From G963662655 sp963665015 (GTDB taxonomy: Bacteria; Cloacimonadota; Cloacimonadia; Cloacimonadales; JAIOQZ01): a stretch of DNA of 64,000 nucleotides. Position numbers and translations under genes: made by a program. Shown one piece after another: positions 38,001 through 45,527 of the stretch; position 1 is the first letter of the stretch, and each line of letters starts with the position of its first letter. The stretch lies in the NCBI GenBank assembly GCA_963665015.2, contig CAXXSY010000004.1, forward strand, positions 2,170,001 through 2,234,000, in the 5' to 3' direction. The notes under the pieces are model-generated. The model searched no databases. It worked only from the letters and a program-made list of their open reading frames with translations, and was not told the origin of the DNA.

Positions 38001-39655
38001 TCCTCAGAAGAGATAACAGTGTCATCGATGTCCTGCTCGGAATCGCACCACTCAATCCCGACGACCTCGCTCTCGGAGAGACATTCACTATCCTGGACAT
38101 CACCGACCGTAAAAAGACGGAAGCCGAGTTAAGGCTTCAGGCGCTTGTGCTGAGCCAGATCAGGGATTGCGTGACGGTTACCGACCTCGATGGCATCATA
38201 ACCTACGTCAACGAAGCGGAAACACGCCAGCTTGGGAAATCGAAGGAAAGCCTGATCGGTAAACCGGTGGAGGAATATGGCGACAATCCCGAAAAGGGAG
38301 ATACCCAGCAGAATATCTATGAGGAAACCCTCCGAAAGGGCAGTTGGGAGGGCGTCGTCATCAACTATAACGCCGCTGGCGAAGAGCTATTCATGGATAC
38401 ACGCACCCAAATCGTCTTTGATGAATCAGGCAGAAAGATCGCCCTCTGCGGTATCGCCTCGGACATCACCGAACGCAAGCATCTCGAGAAGGAGCGTGAA
38501 CGACTCCAGGAACAGTACTATCAGGCGATGAAGCTGGAGTCGATCGGCAGGCTTGCCGGCGGAGTCGCGCACGACCTCAACAACCTTCTTACGCCCGTCC
38601 TCGGATATGGCGAACTCCTGATGCTCGAAAACCTCCAATCGGAGATGAATCGGGAATCGGTGCGACAGATCGTAAACGCCGCCACGCGCGCCAAAGACCT
38701 GGTCAGCCAGCTTCTGGCGTTCAGTCGCAAGCAAACCCTGCGTTTCGAGCCGATTGACATCAACCAGCTTCTGCAGCGCTTCGAACAACTCCTGCGCATG
38801 TCCATCCGCGAGGACATCGCGATGAATATCCTGCTCAGCAACCGCAATCTTGTCATCGAAGGCGATATCGGGCAGCTCGAGCAGGTCATCATGAATCTGG
38901 CGGTCAATGCCCAGGACGCGATGCCCGACGGCGGAGAGTTGACCTTTACAACAGATTACGTCTATCTGGACGATTCCAGCCTGACGCAGCACGAGCCGAT
39001 CAAGCCTGGTTTCTATGTCCTGTTGAGCGTGCACGATACCGGACACGGCATGGACGAGGAAACCCTCAACCAAATCTTTGAACCGTTCTTCACGACCAAG
39101 AGCAAGCACAAAGGCACAGGTCTTGGACTGGCAACGGTTTATGGCATCATCAAGCAGCATGGCGGCAGTATTCAGGCTATCAGTGAAATCGATATGGGGA
39201 CGACGTTCAAGGTTTACCTTCCGGTGTCCCAGGATATACTCGACTCCATGCAAGAAGAATCAACATCGTCGTCGCACTCTCTGGGAGGAACCGAGACCAT
39301 CCTGCTGGTCGAGGACGACGAACAGGTGCTCAAGCTGGCAGAGTCGATCCTCATGCACCACGGATACCGGGTCATCGACGCAACCAACGGCATGAAGGCA
39401 GTCACGAAGCTTCAGGAACTGGACGGAAAGGTCGATCTGCTGTTGACGGATGTGGTGATGCCGGAAATGAACGGCAAGCAGCTCTACGAAAACGCCCTGA
39501 GAATCGTACCGGGCATCAAAGTCCTGTTTATGTCCGGTTACACCGACGACGTGATCGCCAAGCGCGGAATCCTCGACTCCGGTCTGCACTATATCCAAAA
39601 GCCCTTTACCGTGCAATCGCTTGCCGCACGCGTGCGCGAAACACTGGATGAGTAG
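35015..39655 (+). CDS. Hybrid sensor histidine kinase with about nine PAS domains
   Basis: A 1,546-residue cytoplasmic kinase without membrane helices. A short coiled coil (about 25-50) leads into about nine PAS domains up to residue 1160; PAS blocks begin with repeats such as SEHRFRSITEQ, SEELFRSLHMN and SEARMRSIFRA. PAS3 and PAS7 carry cysteine clusters (CHKVICGSDKTCDVCPSTKC; CDIICPKG ... NKCPIW). HisKA has its His near 1186 (GGVAHDLNNLLTPVLGYGE), HATPase_c shows NLAVNAQDAMPDGG and GTGLGLATVYGI, and a C-terminal receiver has LLLTDVVMPEMNG and YIQKPF. The ATG at 35015 follows GAGGAG. An IS remnant begins right after its stop. Confidence 0.9.
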   Translation: MGKRSDDEIGNEIDEKQLEGLLGLGKFSAHKSYYPELQKKIAELEQEKNRYKRIFTDALYGIIQFKESGEIILCNPALALMCGYDAPEAIVSLQNARGMLFNDADNIETFFRTMNSEGSIEAWETTLRYKDGSSIDVALTASWMKGDDHRVIECFVQDISEKKRTERALKDEEVNLRTTLNSIGDAVIATDVNGLVVRMNPIAETLTGWKNKEATGQNVEDVFNIVNAETRVKASNPVSQVLESGRIVGLANGTLLLSRDGREYQIADSASPIHDEDGAITGIVMVFRDITGEYRIRHRLEENEAFLSDLFNSIQDGVVVLDKNMTILRVNHVLKRWFKHELPIEGKKCHKVICGSDKTCDVCPSTKCLQSGITGQKIVRTKPGSDLEWLEFLSYPIRDRENDEIKGVTVFVRNITHQRRVESELTRVFNMSLDMICVADYPTTNYLKVNPAFTTILGFSEEELVNHSFIDFIHPDDVQVTKDILENHQDFGSEVTNFQNRHRCKDGSYRTLQWDAHLDPSLNVIYASARDVTEDIERQKALERSEMKFRSVVECSPFGIHMYRLDSEGNFRFEDANPAADEILGFDHKQLIGMRVEEAFPGADVLASLNEHYQAVVDGTLFISREYQLGDDDHGLFLQVNAFSIGPRETVSLFQNVTEKKKAERALRESEHRFRSITEQLNEMIYLTDERGIITYVSPSASKLFTSEPEKMFGLPFTEFLSEDEIERATRAFGEAISTGIPADNLVLRMKRSDGSIFTGELTGKLYQHGKSKGTIGVIRDISDRIKAEQQLRESEELFRSLHMNLPGGMVLIDKNYHIIDVNRRTCEITGYKREELVGELCDIICPKGKVSNKCPIWSDHQEGFEGMDTFIKCKDGYFNPILKNARRVVVNEKEHILEVFQDIRQQKETESALRDSEARMRSIFRAAPVGIGISANRIIQTVNDRFEEITGYAPGEIVGKSTRFLYPTEDDYQKAHNLGESLIRKFGIGTFETRFLRRDNSVIDVLLGIAPLNPDDLALGETFTILDITDRKKTEAELRLQALVLSQIRDCVTVTDLDGIITYVNEAETRQLGKSKESLIGKPVEEYGDNPEKGDTQQNIYEETLRKGSWEGVVINYNAAGEELFMDTRTQIVFDESGRKIALCGIASDITERKHLEKERERLQEQYYQAMKLESIGRLAGGVAHDLNNLLTPVLGYGELLMLENLQSEMNRESVRQIVNAATRAKDLVSQLLAFSRKQTLRFEPIDINQLLQRFEQLLRMSIREDIAMNILLSNRNLVIEGDIGQLEQVIMNLAVNAQDAMPDGGELTFTTDYVYLDDSSLTQHEPIKPGFYVLLSVHDTGHGMDEETLNQIFEPFFTTKSKHKGTGLGLATVYGIIKQHGGSIQAISEIDMGTTFKVYLPVSQDILDSMQEESTSSSHSLGGTETILLVEDDEQVLKLAESILMHHGYRVIDATNGMKAVTKLQELDGKVDLLLTDVVMPEMNGKQLYENALRIVPGIKVLFMSGYTDDVIAKRGILDSGLHYIQKPFTVQSLAARVRETLDE

Positions 39656-39681
39656 GGGGAAGGAGACAGGAGACATGTGCC

Positions 39682-40473
39682 GTGTGTGCGCTTTGGGGGA
39701 TCAGTAAGTCCGGTTACTACAAGCATATAAAGCTTGAGACGGCCCATCGCGAATATGAGAAGCTTGTCCTTGATCATGTGCGCAGAATCCGTTTTCGTCA
39801 ACCTCGCATCGGAGTACGGAAGATACAGGAGCATCTGAAACGGGACGGAATCGAGATCGATCGAGATCGTCTATATCGTCTTCTGTCCGAGCACGGTATG
39901 CTGTCGGGTCTATACTCGAAACGCCGCAGTTTTTCACATGGATGCAGACAGACGGATGTTCCGAATCTATTATCCTGTGGAGAAGATTTTGGTCCAGGCG
40001 ACGTGATCGTGACGGATATCACGTATATAACGACCCGCGAGGGTATGTTGTATCTCAATGTCTATATGGACTATAGTAGCCGGATGATCCTTAGCTGTCA
40101 TGCCGGAACGACCCTCCACCGTTCGGCGAGCCTATCAGGTTTGAAGGAAGCCTTATCACAATTCGATCATATTGAAGGAGTGATTCACCATTCCAACCAT
40201 GGTTCACAATACACGTCGAACGAGTACCGGAACTATCTCGAGCACCAAGAGATGCGCATGAGTCTAACCGGCGATGGCAAATGTTATAATAACGCGGTCA
40301 TGGAACGCTTTCACAATACGTTGAAGAACGAGTTCAATCTTGGGCATGTTCAGAAGTCTATATCTCATGCACAACTTGCCGTTCGCGAAGCCGTAGAGGT
40401 CTATAATCGGGAGTGTTTGCACACTTCGCTTGATTATCAGACTCCAGCGGAGGTATTCCATCGTGCGGCGTAG
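39682..40473 (+). pseudogene. IS3-family transposase OrfB, 5'-truncated and with a changed catalytic residue
   Basis: 263 codons of an IS3-type DDE transposase: HTH_21-like start (VCALWGISKSGYY), rve core with the first Asp in DVIVTDITYITTREG and the Glu in NAVMERFHNTLKNE. OrfA and the first codons of OrfB are missing; similarity begins about 30 nt after the kinase stop. The second catalytic Asp, normally in HHSDxGSQY, is Asn here (HHSNHGSQY). Both features argue against activity. Its 3' end abuts an OLD-nuclease remnant. It marks the left edge of the foreign island. Confidence 0.8.
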
Positions 40474-40474
40474 C

Positions 40475-40799
40475 GAAAGCAAATATCCCCATCCTTGCCA
40501 ATTTCAGGTACATTGCTGTCATGCAATATGGAATATCCTGTTTTTAAATGATTCAACACCTTAGTTAATGACACAATTGTTGCTTTCCCCCTTGCACGAA
40601 TTATGTGCACATCTTTGAAATCGTCTGGACACTTCTGTGTAACATGCTTGAAAGCTGTATACTCTGTATCGCCTTCAACGATTATCACTGTTCCCCCAAA
40701 GAAAAATTCAGCAACATATGGATCACATAGGTTCAGAAATTTCAGATTTGCTTTACCATCCGGAGACAATTGGGCTTTTTCAAGACGGGACATGACCAT
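40475..40799 (-). pseudogene. OLD-family endonuclease fragment (TOPRIM part)
   Basis: About 108 codons on the minus strand match the TOPRIM region of OLD-type ATP-dependent nucleases: DPYVAEFFFGGTVIIVEGDT EYTAF, VHIIRARGKATIVSLTKVLN and GYSILHDSNVP. The ATPase domain is missing upstream (an in-frame stop precedes the first Met) and the end is cut by the IS3 remnant. A relic of a defence gene. 40800-41031 shows nothing recognisable. Confidence 0.7.
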
Positions 40800-41116
40800 G
40801 GACGCTTGAACTCCCTAATCCTTACAAAGAGTTCAGATAATACGTGCTATTTAGATACATTCTTTGACATTGCATCCCACATATCACCACCACATCACAT
40901 TTGGTTAGCATGTAATCCTTACTTGTATTACATAACTAAAAATGGCTCTTTCTCACAGCGTACATTAAGGATATCTGATAAGAAGAATGCTAATATTGCA
41001 AGAAAAGACGTAAACCGATTTCAAAATCGATGAGTTATACACCCGTAATTCTTGTATAGAAATCATGTAGAGCTTTATTATCAAAAGACTTAAGTAGGAA
41101 TTTAGTTGCAAAAAAA

Positions 41117-41162
41117 GGCTCCTCAGACAAACTTGTTTCACCACAAAACAGCCAAAGGAGCC
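41117..41162 (+). promoter_or_regulatory. Hairpin sequestering the transposase ribosome site (element A)
   Basis: GGCTCCT (41117-41123) can pair with AGGAGCC (41156-41162), which holds the AGGAG ribosome site 3 nt before the ATG. Element B has a longer version. Such hairpins limit transposase made from outside transcripts. Confidence 0.6.
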
Positions 41163-41165
41163 CAA

Positions 41166-42452
41166 ATGACAAAGTCAGAAAATCAGAAAATCAATGAAGT
41201 GCAAGCTAAATTTTCAAATTTCTTCCAGCCATATCGTAAGTGCTTCAGTAAACCGCGTTTCCGTTTCTTGCGTGAGATGGCGAAAGGGATGCTCTCCAGC
41301 CGAAGTGTAATCGTCCGCCGCGCAGCCATCGAGATGAACGAGTCGATCCTCTTGAAGAAGACCTGTGAGCGGTTTTATCGCCATTTGCAGAGCGAAGAAC
41401 TGGATCGTGAAATCCTCGAACCGTTGCTTTCGAAGCAGTGTCGCAAGATTGGCAAGAACGACGTGATCTGTCTCGACGACAGCGATATCACCAAGCCCAC
41501 AGCGAAACGAATGGAGGGCTTGCGAAAAGTGTACGACGGCAGCAAAAGCCGGATGGAGAAAGGCTACAACCTGATCAACTTCATTTCCGTATCAAGCAAT
41601 CCCGACGAGAATGCAATCGTTCCGATTTGCAGCGACTTGCACAGCTCAGAGGCGGATTACGACAGCATCGCGAACCGAACCCTTGATCGCATCGACGATA
41701 TCACGCTTCATAGCAACAACCACGGCGTGTTTACCATGGACCGCGGGTTCGACAGCCGAAGCATGCTTGGGCATCTGACTCGTAACGAAAACTCCTTCAT
41801 TATCCGTAGCACAGGCAAACGGAATCTTGTCGTGAATAGTCGGGAAGAGTCGTTTGATAAGGTTGCGAAAAAAGTGAAACTGGCACATCGGATCCACAGC
41901 GGTAACGACCTGTTCGAGGTTGGCGTGAAACGGGTTGGTGTCCGACTAAGCCCGCATCCTGTGAAGACTCCTGATACGGCGGAAATGTGGCTTGTTGTAG
42001 CACGTTTTGTAGCGTCTCACAAAAAGGGCTATTTCTACTTCCTGTGTGATTTCCCAGGGCGGGAATGGTCACAGAAACAGATCGTCGAGTTCGCGATGAA
42101 AGCCTATTGTCAGTGGTGGAAAATCGAGGAAGTGCATCGGCAACTCAAGCAGGATTTTGGCTGGGAGGATATGAAGTTGATGCGGTATCAGAGCCTGAAA
42201 AACCTCAACGCGTTGTTCTGGTTGGTCGTATGCTTTCTCTATTCGTTGAAAGATATGGTGCAAGGTTTGAAGGCATGCTTACCATCGATCTTCATTGATC
42301 GGAAATCGGACTGGAACAACAAGAAATCGTTTATCTATTATCGGCTTACGAACGCAATATCGCTGTGTTTATGCATGGTCGAGAAATATTCCATTACGCC
42401 GTGGAAAGGACAATGGGCTGACGCCCTACAGCTCCGAGTCAACTTCAAATAA
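41166..42452 (+). CDS. IS4-like DDE transposase (element A)
   Basis: A 428-residue transposase with DDE residues in VICLDDSDITKP, VFTMDRGFDSRS and WWKIEEVHRQLKQDFGWE; the last block fits the Y-x2-R-x3-E-x6-K signature region of IS4-type enzymes. Frame is intact. The ATG at 41166 has AGGAG within the hairpin described; an upstream in-frame start at 41106 would include the hairpin. Clearly homologous to, but well diverged from, element B's transposase, so the two are not a recent duplicate pair. Confidence 0.88.
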   Translation: MTKSENQKINEVQAKFSNFFQPYRKCFSKPRFRFLREMAKGMLSSRSVIVRRAAIEMNESILLKKTCERFYRHLQSEELDREILEPLLSKQCRKIGKNDVICLDDSDITKPTAKRMEGLRKVYDGSKSRMEKGYNLINFISVSSNPDENAIVPICSDLHSSEADYDSIANRTLDRIDDITLHSNNHGVFTMDRGFDSRSMLGHLTRNENSFIIRSTGKRNLVVNSREESFDKVAKKVKLAHRIHSGNDLFEVGVKRVGVRLSPHPVKTPDTAEMWLVVARFVASHKKGYFYFLCDFPGREWSQKQIVEFAMKAYCQWWKIEEVHRQLKQDFGWEDMKLMRYQSLKNLNALFWLVVCFLYSLKDMVQGLKACLPSIFIDRKSDWNNKKSFIYYRLTNAISLCLCMVEKYSITPWKGQWADALQLRVNFK

Positions 42453-42488
42453 AAAAAATGGAGGTATGCCTGGGGAACAACTTTTTCC

Positions 42489-42521
42489 TTGACAGCATAA
42501 AGATGACTTTTGAAATATAAA
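42489..42521 (+). promoter_or_regulatory. Candidate promoter of module 1
   Basis: TTGACA (42489-42494) lies 17 nt beyond the end of IS element A; TATAAA is at 42516-42521 (21-nt spacing, long) and AAATAT at 18-nt spacing. The ATG of the first module gene is at 42560 behind AAGGAG. Confidence 0.3.
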
Positions 42522-42559
42522 TATTCAGAGAATAGCTTTCCAATCAAGCAAGGAGTGTT

Positions 42560-44269
42560 ATGAGTACTATCAATGAATGTTTGCGATGGGAAAGGTTCTA
42601 CAGGCCCAATTATGTCTTTTCCAGAAACTCCAGGGAGTCGAACCATGAACCTCAAGATAACGGAATTAGAATACTCAGCATTCAATCCGCGAAAGGTGGA
42701 GTAGGAAAAACAACTTTTTCCTACTTATTAGCCGACCTAATCAGGAGAAAAAACAAGGATTCTCAAGTTCTATTAATTGACCTTGATTTCCTCGGTACAT
42801 CATATGTTCCTGGATATCCAGAATCATCAAAACCTTCGGGATCACAGCAACATATTGTCTCATTCCAAAATATGCCATTCTGGGTTTTACAACCTGATAT
42901 TACGGTTTGGGATGGATTCTTGGGAATGATGAAGACGCGTCGCATATCGAATGAATTTCGGAATGCCTTTCGTGAAATATCCCGGGGTTCTTTGTGTGAT
43001 ATCAGGCTTTGTGTAAAGGAACGCTTGATTGATTTGGCTGTCCTGAGAATCGAGGATCGACTTCAGAAAAGAGATTTTAATAGCCAATTGAGCGCTGTAG
43101 AAATCGATGTTATCAAACAAGAAATCTCCCCAATTGTTGATGTTATATTGGACGAGGTGCTTGAAAGAGATAGAGAGCTCACTAATCTGAGCGATATCCG
43201 CAGCAAGATATTGGAGAGAGAGCATTTTGAAACAGGAAAAGGTGAAGAAGAGTTGTCTGAAAGGCTGAGACTGAAAGCCGATAAGTATCAGGATGAACTA
43301 ATACAAAATCGGCTAATATCACCGGATGGAGCTGACATAGTTAGAGAAACCTCAAACGATTCCAGAAATGAAGACACGGGATCGTTAAAGAGATATTTCA
43401 TTTTGGATTTACTTCCCTCGTGCCAGTCCTATGTTGAATCGTTGCGGGATCCAATCTGTTTCATGCGATCTGGTGAGCCTGTCGCTGTGTTCCCCAAGCC
43501 ATTTTCAGAAGACAAGTCACAATATACGCATCTCTCCCATGATGAGAAAGTCAATCAAGCAGAGCGACATTTCCATATGTTCGATCCACTATACTCTCAG
43601 CAGATCTGTGAGTATTTGTTTCGCATGATTTTTGATATCTTTGACAATGTCTACTATAAGAAGAAACATCTGTATGTTATATTGGATAATGGCCCCGGAT
43701 GGAACATGTTTCTTCCTACCTTGCAGAATTATCTACTGGAATGGGGTATTCATCGTACTATTTTCTTGCTAGTTAGTTCGTGGGACGTGCAAGACATTCG
43801 AAGCACATATAGCGATATCGAATATCTGAGATACACCTATTCTAAGATACGAAAATCGCAGTCAAAAGCTCTTGCACAATTAAGCGATGGCTATCATTCT
43901 TTGGTTTCCTGCAAAGAAGACGGCGAGACCGGAGAAAGAATCAGCTCCAGGGCAATGTCATATCTTGGAAGTCACGACATACTCAGACACATTAATACCG
44001 GCTATACTCAGCTGAAGAAATGCCAGGGCAAGCAACCTCAAGAAGAAGAAGACCCATATATCTCTGTATTGCTCAACATGAAACATCATTCTACCGAATA
44101 CAGCTTGATCGAGTCTGAGTTTATCAGCATGACCTCGGACTACGATTCCCGAAGCTCTAATATATCGCCCTGGGGATCTCGGCATATTCAGTTTTTCTCG
44201 TATTTTCGTGATGAATTCCTGGAGACACTTTTCCAACAGATTTTCATTCAAATGGAAGGAGATAGCTAA
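42560..44269 (+). CDS. MinD/ParA-like SIMIBI ATPase (module 1, gene 1)
   Basis: A 569-residue protein. Deviant Walker A SAKGGVGKTT (43-52, signature lysine K45) is followed by VLLIDLDFLGTS (Walker A-prime, D74/D76), as in MinD/ParA/ArsA-type ATPases that dimerise on ATP. A later strand, LYVILDNGPGWNMFLPTL, fits the second Asp region. Between them is a helical insertion of about 250 residues (130-365) not usual for ParA. No DNA-binding ParB partner is nearby. Its stop overlaps the next start (TAATG). AT-rich compared with the host genes. It may be the switch or assembly ATPase of the module. Confidence 0.8.
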   Translation: MSTINECLRWERFYRPNYVFSRNSRESNHEPQDNGIRILSIQSAKGGVGKTTFSYLLADLIRRKNKDSQVLLIDLDFLGTSYVPGYPESSKPSGSQQHIVSFQNMPFWVLQPDITVWDGFLGMMKTRRISNEFRNAFREISRGSLCDIRLCVKERLIDLAVLRIEDRLQKRDFNSQLSAVEIDVIKQEISPIVDVILDEVLERDRELTNLSDIRSKILEREHFETGKGEEELSERLRLKADKYQDELIQNRLISPDGADIVRETSNDSRNEDTGSLKRYFILDLLPSCQSYVESLRDPICFMRSGEPVAVFPKPFSEDKSQYTHLSHDEKVNQAERHFHMFDPLYSQQICEYLFRMIFDIFDNVYYKKKHLYVILDNGPGWNMFLPTLQNYLLEWGIHRTIFLLVSSWDVQDIRSTYSDIEYLRYTYSKIRKSQSKALAQLSDGYHSLVSCKEDGETGERISSRAMSYLGSHDILRHINTGYTQLKKCQGKQPQEEEDPYISVLLNMKHHSTEYSLIESEFISMTSDYDSRSSNISPWGSRHIQFFSYFRDEFLETLFQQIFIQMEGDS

Positions 44270-45495
44270 TGAGTGATGTACCTGACAAATTGGAAGATTT
44301 AATTCAGCTGGATTGCAATTTATTAGATTTGGTAACCAGATCCAAAAAAGCATTCTATCCGTACAATCATATATTTCAAACGGGCATAAACAATGAACAC
44401 TTATTCTGGATACTGAATTACACCCGATCAGTATTAACATTCTTTCAGGTATTCAATACCATACTATACCTTTACAGAGGCACTAATGACATAAGTCCCT
44501 TTTATTACGCATATCCCCAGAAGAGAGGATTGCACCGTTTGACGATTGAACGAAAAGGAAAGCTCTACCCTATATCTCAAAAAACGATGAATCTCATACT
44601 GAAAAAGATTATACAGGAAATTGAACGTGCAGACGAAAATCCTACCAAGTTTTCTTTCGGACAAAGAACATGTGGAATACTAAATCTATGCCAGGAGGTT
44701 ATTGAGCCTGTTGTCCGGGGGAGCGGCATCGAAATGGAGGATTCCACAGGTGTGAAAATTAAAAATGTCAGGTCAGACCGGGAATCTATTGACAGCCTTG
44801 TCAAGAAAAGTGAAGCAATAACCGAAAATGAAATTGACAAACTTGACCCCAAAGGAGAAACAAGCGTGTCCAGGCTATTCCTTGGGGTAATGCTGGATAG
44901 CTTTATTGTGTATTGTTCTCCCTTATTAGCATATCCTTATAACTATTTTGTAGTTAGAGGGTATGAGCAGGATAAATTGCAGGGTCTCGAAGCATCGGCT
45001 ACTCGCTTTTTCACATACGTGTTAGAAATCATTATTACGATGCTAAACTTATTGAATGGAGAAAGCAGGTCAAAAGATATCAAGAACGAATACTGGCTCC
45101 GTGTGGAGTTTAATAAAAAATGGGAAAATTCTTGTAGTTTAGATTCCTCAATACTGAAAAACAAGATTACGATCATGTATCTGTGCCACCTGGTGTACCA
45201 ATACAACAATTCCATCCAGTTAAACAAGGAAAAGCTTAGGTATTTTAATGATATATACAGACTTTATAAGGATTTTCATTCAGTACATCCACGAAATCAT
45301 GATCCGGCTATCATCACACATATACTTGATGTCGCGATGGGAGTTTATTTACCTGATGAGAGGCAGCTTGTAAATAATATAAACAACATTGAACAAATAT
45401 TGCTTAGACGGGTCGATGCGAGTTCGATCGGTATCACTGCCTTGACGGATCTAACAATCGAGGGTATTCTTTCACCCTGGTTTGGTCAGGCATGA
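44269..45495 (+). CDS. Uncharacterised protein (module 1, gene 2)
   Basis: A 408-residue protein I do not recognise. Mostly helical, with hydrophobic stretches (FLGVMLDSFIVYCSPLLAYP; FFTYVLEIIITMLNLL near 245-260) that could be buried helices or a membrane-associated region, but no signal peptide. Many Tyr/Asn/Lys/Ile reflect the AT-rich source. Coupled to gene 1 by a TAATG overlap, with GGAG upstream, and 32 nt from gene 3, so it is surely in the same operon. It may be a partner of the ATPase. Confidence 0.75.
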   Translation: MSDVPDKLEDLIQLDCNLLDLVTRSKKAFYPYNHIFQTGINNEHLFWILNYTRSVLTFFQVFNTILYLYRGTNDISPFYYAYPQKRGLHRLTIERKGKLYPISQKTMNLILKKIIQEIERADENPTKFSFGQRTCGILNLCQEVIEPVVRGSGIEMEDSTGVKIKNVRSDRESIDSLVKKSEAITENEIDKLDPKGETSVSRLFLGVMLDSFIVYCSPLLAYPYNYFVVRGYEQDKLQGLEASATRFFTYVLEIIITMLNLLNGESRSKDIKNEYWLRVEFNKKWENSCSLDSSILKNKITIMYLCHLVYQYNNSIQLNKEKLRYFNDIYRLYKDFHSVHPRNHDPAIITHILDVAMGVYLPDERQLVNNINNIEQILLRRVDASSIGITALTDLTIEGILSPWFGQA

Positions 45496-45527
45496 TGTAA
45501 ATTTAGCACAATCATCAGAGGCAAAAA

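Larger units (their letters stand above)
41032..42472 (+). mobile_element. IS4-like insertion sequence A (1,441 bp)
   Basis: Bounds were set by aligning to element B (51533-52975). Right end AAAAATGGAGGTATGCCTG, left end GAGTTATACACCCG, imperfect inverted repeats. No target duplication is visible (left flank TTTCAAAATCGAT, right flank GGGAACAACTTTT), so one side may have been rearranged. Contains one full transposase gene. Confidence 0.7.

Noticed and set aside
42560..44269. ATPase gene 1 as a plasmid or chromosome partition ParA
   Set aside because: No parB or parS-like repeats nearby, large insertion between the motifs, and operon partners of conflict type.
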